Positions 28,758 through 37,959 of a stretch of 64,000 nt of DNA are shown one piece after another. The notes under the pieces were generated by a model. That model was not told where the DNA came from. It ran no database searches and was given only the letters and a program-made list of their open reading frames with translations. Both the position numbers and the translations under genes were made by a program. Positions within the stretch are counted from its first letter, which is position 1. The number at the start of each line of letters is the position of its first letter. Source of the DNA: Promethearchaeota archaeon (lineage in GTDB: Archaea > Asgardarchaeota > Lokiarchaeia > Sigyniarchaeales > SOKP01); contig JALGVJ010000001.1 in the NCBI GenBank assembly GCA_029838195.1, positions 124,001 through 188,000 on the forward strand. Direction: 5' to 3'.

Positions 28758-29103
28758 TGCTTAAAAAATATTTTCGAAATGTAAAATATTTTTTCAATTT
28801 TAAGAATCCAAGAAATAAAAGCAAAAAGCATAAAGGATTATATTGGTTAAATTGAGAATCATCGGGCCTAAATTTTTTAAATAAAAGTACTCATGATAAC
28901 GTCTTTTAATTGGGCTTATATAAATACCAAGCTCGTTTTCCGGAGATTTGGGCTGAATTTATTCGATATTAGCAATAAAATTTCATTGATACTAAAATGG
29001 AAATAAAAATATTTATTAATGCTGAAAAGAAAGTCAGAGAAAATTATTTATTGTAAAAAATTTATATTTTTATAAATAATAAATTGAATATATAAATATT
29101 AAA
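28758..29103. other. Divergent intergenic, 346 bp
   Basis: Divergent promoter region for endA (minus) and the MEMO gene (plus). TATA-like elements occur at 29067-29079 and 29088-29098; the former is best placed for a near-leaderless start at 29104. No ORF or RNA gene seen. Confidence 0.5.
29067..29079 (+). promoter_or_regulatory. TATA-like element for the MEMO gene
   Basis: TTTTTATAAATAA centred about 30 nt before the ATG at 29104, fitting a leaderless or very short-leader transcript. Confidence 0.45.
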
Positions 29104-29985
29104 ATGATTAGACAGCCCGCCGTAGCAGGCCAGTTTTATCCCTATTCGAAATCGTCTCTATTGGAGTCATTAGAAAGCTGTTTTTTGGATAAAACTTATG
29201 GTCCAGAAAAACTACCTGCCTCTCAAGATTTAAATCAAAGAACGATAATAGGAGGAATATCTCCTCATGCGGGATACATGTATTCGGGAAGCGCAGCAGC
29301 CCATACATATTTTAATCTATTCAAGGAAAAAATTCCCGATACCGTTATTATTTTTGGAACCGATCATGTGGGATATGGTAGAATTGCGTTAATGAAAGAA
29401 GGTGCTTGGGAAACCCCTTTAGGAAAGATTAATATAGATACCGATGTAAGTAATGCTATTTTAAAGCAAAGTAGTGTCATCTTAGATGACTCTTCGGCAT
29501 TTTTAAGAAGTCCTTTTTCCCATGAACATAACATTGAAGTTCAATTACCTTTCATTCAATATTGTGCGGGAAATAAAGAGGTTCAATTTATTCCCATTAA
29601 AGTTTCTACGCATGATTTCAACAAATTAGAACAGATGGCTAAAGGTATAGCCGAAGCAGTAAAAAATCTAGACAAAGATATTGTTTTTGTAGCTTCCTCC
29701 GACATGACTCATAAAGAAATAAGAAATTCAGGACCAGATTTAGAGAAATTTAAACAATTGGATAAAGCTGTAATGGATGCTTTTCTCGAATTAGATCCTG
29801 AAAAAACGTTTAAAATGGCAAGAAAGACAACTGTTTGCGGGGCTCAAACCATTACTTCTCTAATATTGACTACTAAATTACTTGGTGGTACTAAGGCGGA
29901 GGTGTTAAAATATTATACGAGTCATGATAAGACCGGTTCTCTTGGATATTGTGTCGGCTATTTTTCAGGAATCATTTTGAAATGA
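29104..29985 (+). CDS. MEMO1-family protein
   Basis: 293 residues of the MEMO/class III extradiol dioxygenase-like family, common in archaea and shared with eukaryotes. Begins MIRQPAVAGQFYP; metal-site-like His residues are in ISPHAGYMYSG, FGTDHVGYG and SHEHNIEVQLPF, and VCGAQTI is the C-terminal Cys motif. Function in archaea is uncertain (metal binding, redox). Followed 32 bp later by the coiled-coil gene, so the two are probably co-transcribed. Confidence 0.93.
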   Translation: MIRQPAVAGQFYPYSKSSLLESLESCFLDKTYGPEKLPASQDLNQRTIIGGISPHAGYMYSGSAAAHTYFNLFKEKIPDTVIIFGTDHVGYGRIALMKEGAWETPLGKINIDTDVSNAILKQSSVILDDSSAFLRSPFSHEHNIEVQLPFIQYCAGNKEVQFIPIKVSTHDFNKLEQMAKGIAEAVKNLDKDIVFVASSDMTHKEIRNSGPDLEKFKQLDKAVMDAFLELDPEKTFKMARKTTVCGAQTITSLILTTKLLGGTKAEVLKYYTSHDKTGSLGYCVGYFSGIILK

Positions 29986-30017
29986 ATTAATAATGAATAT
30001 TTAGAGGTTTATTTAAA

Positions 30018-30677
30018 ATGCCTGTTGAAAATGATGAAAACATGGATTTCATGACAGAATGGAAAAGAAAAAAAGAACAACAGCAAAATGCATTCAAGGC
30101 ACCCACGAAAAAAGGAGGAGATTCAAACGATAACACATTAGATGATGAGAAAGATTTCATGACCTTCTTTAAAAGTAAAAAAGAAAGAGAAAATAAAGGT
30201 TCTGCTATAGGAGAATTAATAAATAGGGTAAAAGAAGCAGAAGCTAAACAAAAATCACTTGAAATTCAAAATAAAGAATTAAAGAAAAAATTGGAATCAA
30301 ATCTTCAATTCATGGAAAAGGCAGAAAAACTCATTCAAACAGCAACCAGTGCAGAAGAACGATTAAGAAACGAACTTGAAACATTTAAAAAAGAAAATGA
30401 AGGGCTTAAAAAAGAATTAGGCCAAAAAACTGCGATATTGAACGAATTTGAGGATAAAATAAAAGATATAGAAATCAAGATTAAAATGTATTCCACGAAA
30501 ATCAATGAATTAACAGCAGAAAATAATGCTTTAAAGCAAATGATGGTAAAACAAGGTAAAGAAATTACTAGTAGTGAAGATGGAACTCTTGTAATTCAAT
30601 TAAAAAATGAAATTAAGGAGCTTAAAAGAATTATCGAAGAAAAAGATAAAATAATCGGAGAATTGATGAACATTTAA
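30018..30677 (+). CDS. Coiled-coil protein with duplicated DFMT motif
   Basis: 219 residues. Two copies of a short motif, DFMTEWKRKKE (10-20) and DFMTFFKSKKERE (46-58), are joined by a low-complexity linker; from about residue 60 to the end it is a continuous charged coiled coil with leucine heptads. Looks like a cytoskeletal or scaffolding protein with paired linear docking motifs. 32 bp after the MEMO gene. No family known to me. Confidence 0.65.
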   Translation: MPVENDENMDFMTEWKRKKEQQQNAFKAPTKKGGDSNDNTLDDEKDFMTFFKSKKERENKGSAIGELINRVKEAEAKQKSLEIQNKELKKKLESNLQFMEKAEKLIQTATSAEERLRNELETFKKENEGLKKELGQKTAILNEFEDKIKDIEIKIKMYSTKINELTAENNALKQMMVKQGKEITSSEDGTLVIQLKNEIKELKRIIEEKDKIIGELMNI

Positions 30678-30832
30678 AACTTTTACTATAGAAGTTAAAC
30701 GGAATAAAATATTTAACCAATAAAGATTTTTTCAAGATATAAATTGGAATCTTTTTATCATCTAATCTAACTTACTTCCCTTTCTTTAGACGATATATTT
30801 AACTCCGAATTACAAATAATGGAGAAAGTAAA

Positions 30833-31819
30833 ATGAGTCATAATGAAAAAAGGAAATTAAAAATTTTTTTCGCCGGTCATTTTGCGGTGGATACTGTTAT
30901 CCGATATAATCAAGAATTTTCACCTTCGCTTGGAGGGAGCGTGGCCTATTGTTCTTTATCCTTACAAAAATATGCGAATGATGTTGATATCGCAATCATT
31001 TCAAACCTAGGAATGGTAAATTTTGATGATAAATTATTAGAAGAATTTGGCAATGGTTCTGGAATAGATATATCGGGAATAAAAAAATTCCAAAAAAGAA
31101 ACACGAATTTCGTATTGGATTACACGAATCATTCCCGTAGCTTGACTCTACGATCAAAAAGTCCTAATCTTAAATTTAAAGACATACCAAAATCTCATAT
31201 CGAGCATCCTCCCGATGCTTTAGTATTTGTTCCTTTATGTAATGAAATTTCTCTTCAATATATTCGGAAAGCCATTCGAGCTTTTCCCAATGCTTATTTT
31301 GGAGTCGATTTACAAGGTTTTATACGCTCCTTTGATACTAAAGGAAAAGTGCAATTAATACGGGAAAAACGCTTATTAAAAAAAATGGATAGAATTATTC
31401 GATTAATCGGAGAAAGATTAATTCTAAAAGGCTCCGAAGAAGAAATGAAATTTCTCACGGGATTAAAGGATTTAAATGAAATCATGAATTACTTCCGAAA
31501 ATATAAAGGATTATTTATCATGACACTGGGAGAAAAAGGCTCTTTAATTGTAAAAGGAAATAATGACGTCATAAAAATTCCCGCTTTCAAGGCAGACAAG
31601 GTAGAAGATGAAACGGGCGCAGGAGATGTGTATTTTGCAATTTTTCTATACGAATTTCTAAACTCAGATAAATCCTGGGAAGCCATAAAAAAAGCAGGCA
31701 TGCTAGCCTCTGTAGCAGCCTCTTTTGAAGTAGAAAGGAAAGGCCCTCGCGGATTCAAGCCCAGAGAACTGGTTTTAGAGCGATTAAAGCAAAATGTAAT
31801 TATAGAAGACTCGAGTTGA
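30833..31819 (+). CDS. PfkB-family carbohydrate kinase
   Basis: 328 residues of the ribokinase/PfkB superfamily. GGSVAYCSLSLQKYA near residue 30 is the first signature region and DETGAGDVYFAIFLYEF holds the anion hole and catalytic Asp (GAGD). Substrate could be a sugar, sugar phosphate or nucleoside. An AGGAGAAAG-like SD (GGAGAAAG) precedes the ATG at 30833. Its TGA stop is directly followed, in the same frame, by the next open frame (see the YdjM-like gene). Confidence 0.88.
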   Translation: MSHNEKRKLKIFFAGHFAVDTVIRYNQEFSPSLGGSVAYCSLSLQKYANDVDIAIISNLGMVNFDDKLLEEFGNGSGIDISGIKKFQKRNTNFVLDYTNHSRSLTLRSKSPNLKFKDIPKSHIEHPPDALVFVPLCNEISLQYIRKAIRAFPNAYFGVDLQGFIRSFDTKGKVQLIREKRLLKKMDRIIRLIGERLILKGSEEEMKFLTGLKDLNEIMNYFRKYKGLFIMTLGEKGSLIVKGNNDVIKIPAFKADKVEDETGAGDVYFAIFLYEFLNSDKSWEAIKKAGMLASVAASFEVERKGPRGFKPRELVLERLKQNVIIEDSS

Positions 31820-31825
31820 TTTACC

Positions 31826-32425
31826 ATTCACATCAACACGCACCTTGCCGTTGGAATCATCATTGCTTCAATATTTCTTAATTTTTTTAAGCTCACGTTT
31901 TTTGAATTCCTTCTTATAGTACTATCTTCTTTTATATTAGATCTTGATGTATTTTTCTCTAAACTTGCCGAAAATCACAATCATCGCATGCTCATCACTC
32001 ACTCTATTATTCCAAGCCTGATTGTTTCTCTACTCGGAATTATATTTCTTTATCCCGCTTTAATTTTAGCAGGCTTTTGCTTATTTTTGCATGTATTTAT
32101 TGATACTTTTGATTGGGGAACAAATTTTTTCTTTTTCCCTAAAAAAATATGGGGTCTAAAATTTTTAATTTCTAAAGAAGAATTTTTAAATTTTAAACGA
32201 TTAATAGCGCAATATAATCATCCCGCAGCATTTTTTGATTTTAAATATTATGCCAATAAGACTTGTCTGGCAATAGAAATAATCATTTTTATTGGCATGG
32301 TATTCTCTTTATTTCTTTTTGCTCGACAATATCTTTATTTCATTTTATTCTATTTTCTTTTTCTCCTATTTCATCTCTATCGTCATTACAAGCTCAAAAA
32401 CTTACAGGAAAGGAAAACCAAATAA
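31826..32425 (+). CDS. YdjM/DUF457-like metal-dependent membrane hydrolase
   Basis: The frame is open from just after the kinase TGA (31820) to 32425, about 200 codons. It reads HINTHLAVGIIIASIF at the start, then SSFILDLDVFFSKLAENHNHRMLITHS, which matches the YdjM-like pattern (H near the N-terminus, DxD, H..H...TH). Four hydrophobic spans follow. The first ATG (31988) would cut away the first membrane span and the N-terminal His and Asp motifs, so I believe the gene starts upstream; ATT at 31826 is the first plausible non-canonical start, and there is no ATG, GTG or TTG in frame before the motifs. Alternatively a TGA readthrough fusion with the kinase. Confidence 0.6.
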   Translation: MHINTHLAVGIIIASIFLNFFKLTFFEFLLIVLSSFILDLDVFFSKLAENHNHRMLITHSIIPSLIVSLLGIIFLYPALILAGFCLFLHVFIDTFDWGTNFFFFPKKIWGLKFLISKEEFLNFKRLIAQYNHPAAFFDFKYYANKTCLAIEIIIFIGMVFSLFLFARQYLYFILFYFLFLLFHLYRHYKLKNLQERKTK

Positions 32426-32720
32426 ATCGAGACAATTAAAAAAACATCAAAATAAAAACTAATAAAAAAAAAATTTGGTAATTATTTTCCATATTGGATG
32501 AATAATGCCTCCAAAAATGCACAAATTATTAAATAAATTAAATTTGAAATAAAACAAGGATTCTGGAATTATTTAAACTATAAAAATACTATTTAAACAA
32601 GCTCGATTCCAATTCAATTTATAAAATTGATGAAATAATATTCATGCTCAACACCGCCTCTGGCAAATCTTCAAGGAAATTAAAAAAAATTATGGGATTA
32701 AATTAAATAAAAAAAATGAA

Positions 32721-32960
32721 TTATACTTCTTCTTCCTCCTCCTCTCCTCCCTCTTCCTCCCAATCTTCATCATCTACTCTCGGAACAATGAAAAACATGA
32801 GTTGGCAAGTTCCGAGTTTCTTGAACTCCATAATGACCTTGAGCGGATGCTCTTCCTTTATGTGAAAAGCTATTTCCTCCTTTTTGTCCAAGGGAAGCAA
32901 AAGCTTATCCAAAAGCAAGAGATACTCCTTGCTAAAAAAACATTGACATTGAATTCTTTT
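32721..32960 (-). pseudogene. PCNA sliding clamp, C-terminal remnant
   Basis: The minus frame reads FFSKEYLLLLDKLLLPLDKK, then HPLKVIMEFKKLG, then LMFFIVPRVDDED and a poly-Glu tail. This matches the last 60 or so residues of archaeal PCNA (YL.D..K.L....E........PL.......G...F.LAPRVEE). A complete clamp has about 245 residues. The frame is closed by a TAA about 18 codons upstream of the similarity, no ATG is available, and other frames up to 33.1 kb show no further PCNA. It is a 5'-truncated remnant, or an assembly junction; the genome's functional PCNA should be elsewhere. Confidence 0.65.
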
Positions 32961-33103
32961 CGGGGTGATGAGGGTTGGTTGGACATTGATATTTTAACAT
33001 TTTTTTATATATTTTTATGTAAGGAAGGAATAAAAAATTTTGGGAGAGAAACAATTTTTTCTTTATTACAAATATTATTAGAGGGTATTTTTAAGTTTAT
33101 AAT

Positions 33104-33676
33104 TTAGCTTGGTTTTTTCATCAATTTGTCTGGAGGAATAGGTATCAAATCAAATACCGTCATGCCGGCCAACTTGAATTTTTCGGGATAATCGTACGCA
33201 AAACCTTGTAAGGTTGCCAAGGGATTATTTTGACACCCTTCAATGCACAAAAGCTCCTTTCCTTTTACAATTTTTACATCTTCAGGAAATTCTGGTAATA
33301 AATTCCATTCGTATTTTTCTTTAAACTCATCCAATCTTTTCCCGATAACGTTGATTTTATTCAGATCTCCTTCTCCCAATCCCCGTTCATGGGCGATTTT
33401 TAAATGTGGCACCTCATTAAGGGTTAAGCCAAACACTCTTGCTCCTACGACATCGACAGCAACAGTATCTCTTCCACCAATAAGAATATTGAACTTTTTA
33501 ACAAGTCGGTCTGCAAAAGCTGTAGGAGGGTAATGCCCATGGATGGTCCCTTCAATTCCATCGATGATTGTAATATCAGGCCGAATATATTCATAAACAT
33601 CCACGATTTTAGAGTGCAAATTGAAATTATGTGTTTTTAAATTCTCTAATCCACGCAAACCAACTGCATGATTTAA
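33104..33676 (-). pseudogene. DUF362 protein, N-terminally truncated
   Basis: About 190 codons matching the middle and end of DUF362 proteins: HAVGLRGLENLKTHNFNLHS, RPDITIIDGIEGTIHGHYPP, then GGRDTVAVDVVGARVFGL. DUF362 proteins (often Fe-S linked) normally have about 100 residues before this point. The frame is closed by TGA directly before LNHAVGL, and the only start is a TTG at 33658, so the 5' part is missing. The 3' end stops shortly after PPDKLMKKPS. With the adjacent PCNA remnant it marks a stretch of gene decay. Confidence 0.6.
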
Positions 33677-33729
33677 TCATTTATGAATGAAAAAAATTTA
33701 AATCATGATATTTTTTTATGAAAATATAA

Positions 33730-34242
33730 TTGAAAAATACACTCACCTGGGAGGAGATAAAGAAATTGTCATCAAATAGACAAGAACATAAAACAAAAGT
33801 GGGTCTAAAATTAACGGAAGTTGAATCTCAAATGATATTTAAATGTGATATGGGAAATATTAAGGTAAATGATTGCTATATTGATGAAGAACAGGATAGT
33901 GAAAGTGAAAAGATAGGACCGAATCCCTCCAGACTGCTTGCCCTTGCCGTATTGGGATGTTTAAGTGCAAGCTTTATTTTTTGCCTCAAGAAAAAAAATT
34001 TTAGAGTAGAGGATTTTGATGCTGAAGCAGAGATTATCATTAAACATAATCCTAAGGGTTTTTGGAGAGTACAACAAATCGATGTGAATATTAATCCTAA
34101 AATTGAAGACGCTAACGCCTTGAAAAGGGCAAAACAATGCTTGAAAACTCTATCTGACGATATCAGCTTTTTCGAACAATATTGCATAGTGACTCAATCA
34201 GTTAGAGAAGGAGTTAAAGTAAACGTGAATGTAAATGTTTAA
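33730..34242 (+). CDS. OsmC-family protein
   Basis: 170 residues of the OsmC/Ohr superfamily. GPNPSRLLALAVLGCLSASF holds the first catalytic Cys, and QYCIVTQSVREGVKVNVNV the second Cys and the final beta strand. OsmC proteins reduce organic peroxides through the Cys pair; archaeal homologues of this subgroup are less well characterised. The start is a TTG at 33730. Confidence 0.82.
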   Translation: MKNTLTWEEIKKLSSNRQEHKTKVGLKLTEVESQMIFKCDMGNIKVNDCYIDEEQDSESEKIGPNPSRLLALAVLGCLSASFIFCLKKKNFRVEDFDAEAEIIIKHNPKGFWRVQQIDVNINPKIEDANALKRAKQCLKTLSDDISFFEQYCIVTQSVREGVKVNVNVNV

Positions 34243-34330
34243 CTGCCAGCTTTCTCAAATTCTTATTTTTTAGTTAATATTAAATCTTTGTTAAAAATTC
34301 TATTTGAATGAAAGGTATCCCTTAATAAAT

Positions 34331-35332
34331 TTAATCTCTAATTCCATCTTCCGTAATAGAGAAGACAGCTTCTTCTTCAGGCAAATGTGGCGCATCTACT
34401 ACGCGGGCAATTCTCTGTTCTCCTTTTCCTTTGCGTAAATATAATCGAATGGTCGATCCATGAGCAATAATATGTCCACCCGTATGTATAATGGGGTTTC
34501 CATAAAACATATCCGGCTTTGCTGATACTTGATTCGTGAACACTACCGCCAGCTCATCGTAAGACTCCGATAATCGTATTAAATCATGAATGTGACTATT
34601 GAGAAGCTGTTGCCGGTTAGCCAATGTTCCCCTTCCAATGTATTCACTACGAAAATGCGTGATTATTGAATCTACCACTAAAAGCTTGACATTTTTTTCC
34701 TCAATAAATCGCGCGGCTTCTCTAGCTAAGAGAATTTGATGATCACTATTATAAGCTCTTCCCACGATAATATTTTTCAAAACGGTATTATAATCCATGT
34801 CCCGTGCTTCAGCCATTTGAATAATTCTTTCGGGCCTAAACGTACCTTCTGTATCTATGTAGATAGCTGAGCCTTCAAGACCTCCATTTTCATGATCTAA
34901 TTGGACATTCACGCATAATTGATGTGTAATTTGCGTTTTTCCGGTTCTAAACTCTCCAAAAATCTCCGTCACGGCTCCCGTTTCTATTCCGCCACCTAAT
35001 AGTTCATCAAAATTCGCACTTCCGGTAGTAATCCTTCTTAATTGCTTCCTTTTTTCCCAAACAGCCGAAGCAGATTTAAATCCCATGCTTTCTATTTCTT
35101 GCGCTGCTTTTACCAATTTATAAGCGGTTTTCTCTCCTAATCCCACATCTTCAACTAATCTTGTTATCGGATATAACGCTAATTCCTTTATGGATGAAAT
35201 CCCCGCATCCATTAACTTTTTTTTCGTAGCATCGCCTACTCCTGGCAAATCTATTAGGCTCATAGATTTCTTCCTTTCATCCTCTTTTTGATCATCCACA
35301 GATACCTTCTCTTCATTCTTTTTTTTTGCCAT
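34331..35332 (-). CDS. radA: DNA repair and recombination protein RadA
   Basis: RecA/Rad51-family strand-exchange ATPase, 333 residues. N-terminal helix-hairpin-helix ([20 protein letters not shown], about 28-48), Walker [10 protein letters not shown], Walker B KLLVVDSI and the loop region around NQVSAKPD. C-terminal GRE-type segments are conserved. N-terminal 20 residues are a Lys/Glu tail. Full-length and apparently functional. Confidence 0.96.
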   Translation of the reverse strand: MAKKKNEEKVSVDDQKEDERKKSMSLIDLPGVGDATKKKLMDAGISSIKELALYPITRLVEDVGLGEKTAYKLVKAAQEIESMGFKSASAVWEKRKQLRRITTGSANFDELLGGGIETGAVTEIFGEFRTGKTQITHQLCVNVQLDHENGGLEGSAIYIDTEGTFRPERIIQMAEARDMDYNTVLKNIIVGRAYNSDHQILLAREAARFIEEKNVKLLVVDSIITHFRSEYIGRGTLANRQQLLNSHIHDLIRLSESYDELAVVFTNQVSAKPDMFYGNPIIHTGGHIIAHGSTIRLYLRKGKGEQRIARVVDAPHLPEEEAVFSITEDGIRD

Positions 35333-35439
35333 GTGTTTTGAATTTCACCAATTTGTTCTGTAATTAATTATAGAAAATCATTATTAAAAAAAATAGAATA
35401 TAAATAAAAATAATGGATTTAGGTTTTTTCAGCTTAAAA

Positions 35440-36123
35440 CTATTTCATTTCTTTGCCCGATCGAGTAATAACCAATAATACAATGAGGAGAATGACGCAT
35501 AGTAATAATGTCAGCACGCCCATCGCAACTGGAGCCCAAATATAAGTGAGATAGAGGAAAGCGGGAATGAACAGAGCATCAATTACTAAGATGGCCAAGA
35601 AATTTACTTCTTCTCCTTTTACTTCTGATACTAAAGGAATGATGGCTAATAGGATCAAAAGAGTTACTCCCCCACGGAAACCTAATAAATAGGTGCTATT
35701 TACCCACGATTCAATTTCAAAGGTATCCGTGTACAAGTCAGGAAAATAAAATACCCATAATTGAAACGTATTTTTCTGGAGATCAGGTCTTACTTGGTTA
35801 GCAGGGATGATAGCGGCGACAATTACTTGAACCAAGATGCCCAAAAGTAAGAAGAGGATTTGATCATCTAAATCTCTTTTTTTTCTTAACACGCCAATTA
35901 AATCCCGAATCATGCAAATATTCCATAATATTACTAATACCATGTACACGCCTAACACATCAAAACCCAATAACCATAAATAATTAACGGGCAATGTAGC
36001 AATGATATAGGCTAAATATCCATATTTTTCATTTCGCTGGAAAACATCAAAAAATAGAAAGATTCCCCATATGAGGAAAAATATCGTCAAAAGAATTATT
36101 GCATTCAGTTCAAATTCAGCCAT
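35440..36123 (-). CDS. Polytopic membrane protein
   Basis: 227 residues with about six to seven spans. The segment between spans 3 and 4 (KKRDLDDQ) is charged, and an extracellular-looking loop of about 35 residues (NQVRPDLQKNTFQLWVFYFP...) lies between spans 4 and 5. No family recognised. 107 bp upstream of radA on the same strand. Confidence 0.6.
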   Translation of the reverse strand: MAEFELNAIILLTIFFLIWGIFLFFDVFQRNEKYGYLAYIIATLPVNYLWLLGFDVLGVYMVLVILWNICMIRDLIGVLRKKRDLDDQILFLLLGILVQVIVAAIIPANQVRPDLQKNTFQLWVFYFPDLYTDTFEIESWVNSTYLLGFRGGVTLLILLAIIPLVSEVKGEEVNFLAILVIDALFIPAFLYLTYIWAPVAMGVLTLLLCVILLIVLLVITRSGKEMK

Positions 36124-36252
36124 TTAAATATCCACTCATTTTATTTTTATTTCATATTTATGTTAAATTTATTTATTATAATAATTTTAAAATTTTTAAA
36201 TTCAAGGGTTTAAAAATGCCTTGAATTAATTTTTCGTGAAAATTTAAGTAAA

Positions 36253-37629
36253 TTATTTTTCAACCAATAGTTGTTCAATTGTTTTAATCATTTTTAAAGC
36301 TTGTTCTTCATCGTCTGATTCAGCAGAAAGTAAGATGGCGTCCCGATTTAGCGCAACTTTGACAATACAAGTAGCCTCGTTTTCGATTATTTGTAATTCG
36401 TTAATGATATCTTGATACTTCAAACCCACTTCATTAACTTTTTCAATTAATTTATTATGGATGTTTTCAATAGAATCCAAGTTGATATTGATTGATTTAT
36501 TCACTTTTTTCCCTTTTGGAAATCCCTGGATGAGAGAACTAATTAAATCATTTTCTTTGCTCATGATATCTAATATTTTCAAGAGGATGAAATTCCCATC
36601 ACTAAACGGTGCTAATTGGGGGAAATAAAATTTTAAAGTAATGGCGGCTCCGAAACAAGCACGCTCTTCTCTTACTTGCCGAGAAATCTCTCCCGGCGAA
36701 TTATTAATTTGTTTGACGATAAATCCTTCCTCTTCAATAAAATCTTTAACAATTGGCGAAACGGACGTAGAGAGGATGATCTTGCTGGATTTGGATTTCT
36801 GTATTTTCTCATCATGCCTAACAAATAACATGACCAGATCATCAAACCCGATTTCTAATCCATTTTCATCCAATACCAAAATGCGAGAGCCATCTACATC
36901 GAAACATACTCCCATTTGACTATTTGATGCTTTCACGATATTTGCCGTGTTACGTAGTGTTTTTATGCTAGGAATGGCGTGGAGTGAGCGTTTTTTATAG
37001 TGCGTGTTTAAGGCAATAATTTCTACTCCTAAGTCATTAAATAAAATAGGCGTTGTTCTTCCTGTAGGGCCATAAGAACAATCCACAACGATCTTGAAAT
37101 TCGAATTCTTAATCCTTTCCTTATTTACAAATTGAGTTAATGATTTAATGTAGATATCTTCCGTTTGAGGAATGTTTGTAATATCCGATATATCTGTAGG
37201 CGCCATTCGCCGCACGCTTTTAGGATAATTGTTATATGCTTCAATGATTTTATTTATTTCTGATTGTGAAAATTCAAATCCTCCCGCATCTACAAATCGA
37301 ATACCCACATCAGAACTATAAAGATGTCCACCGGAGAAATAAATCCCTCCACTTGCACCAAAACGTCTAATCGTGAATTGTAGTAAAGGAAACGTGCACA
37401 CGGATAAATCTAACAATTTAACTCCAGTAGATAATACACCAGCTGAATAAGCAATTTTTAACATGCGACAATCATTATGATAATCCCGTCCCATAACAAG
37501 AGATTCATTCGAATTAAAAAAACTTCCATGAATTGAACCCAAGGAACTTGCGATTTCGGGAGTAAATAAGAAATTTGCTTTACCAATGATTCTTCCGTCT
37601 CTCAAGAGTTTAGATAAATCCTCGACCAT
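36253..37629 (-). CDS. Phosphohexomutase-fold pseudoenzyme
   Basis: About 458 residues with the four-domain alpha-D-phosphohexomutase layout but degenerate motifs. The catalytic serine loop TASHNP..Y.G.K is FSGGHLYSSDVGIRF; the metal loop DGDxDR is DVDGSR; the sugar-binding GGExSG is missing (ERACFGAAITLKFYF); the C-terminal RxSGTEP is NRDAILLSAES. It therefore probably lacks mutase activity. It may be a regulatory partner of the intact mutase at 14.2 kb. Start at ATG 37629 (MVEDLSKLL); a TTG nine bases upstream is in frame. See findings. Confidence 0.8.
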   Translation of the reverse strand: MVEDLSKLLRDGRIIGKANFLFTPEIASSLGSIHGSFFNSNESLVMGRDYHNDCRMLKIAYSAGVLSTGVKLLDLSVCTFPLLQFTIRRFGASGGIYFSGGHLYSSDVGIRFVDAGGFEFSQSEINKIIEAYNNYPKSVRRMAPTDISDITNIPQTEDIYIKSLTQFVNKERIKNSNFKIVVDCSYGPTGRTTPILFNDLGVEIIALNTHYKKRSLHAIPSIKTLRNTANIVKASNSQMGVCFDVDGSRILVLDENGLEIGFDDLVMLFVRHDEKIQKSKSSKIILSTSVSPIVKDFIEEEGFIVKQINNSPGEISRQVREERACFGAAITLKFYFPQLAPFSDGNFILLKILDIMSKENDLISSLIQGFPKGKKVNKSININLDSIENIHNKLIEKVNEVGLKYQDIINELQIIENEATCIVKVALNRDAILLSAESDDEEQALKMIKTIEQLLVEK

Positions 37630-37959
37630 TAAAATCAATTATTATTTGGAATTTTCTTTTTCTAAATATAATTCAATAAAAATAATTAAATTATGGTTGA
37701 TATAATTAATCATTTTTTCTATTTCTTTTTTCTAAATAATAATAAAAAAGGGTAAAATTACATTTACACGATTACATTATTTATACGATTATCCTAAACT
37801 AAAAATATTTTAACGTTCTATTTTAGTGAAATATGAGGTAATTATTGAGAGGTCAAGATAATATTTCAAAATACGGGAATTCCACGTTAAATCCGTGATA
37901 AAATTAATGAATCATGAAGGATGTTAATATTCTAACTAATAGAAAAAAAGTCGCATTAC
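37630..37959. other. Divergent intergenic, 330 bp
   Basis: AT-rich divergent region between the pseudoenzyme and the large GH13 gene. A short palindrome CACG-TTAAATC-CGTG lies near 37880-37895. No ORF or RNA gene found. Confidence 0.4.

Noticed and set aside
32802..33107. 101-codon plus-strand frame overlapping the PCNA remnant
   Set aside because: It is the antisense of the PCNA-like frame and has no domain or SD.
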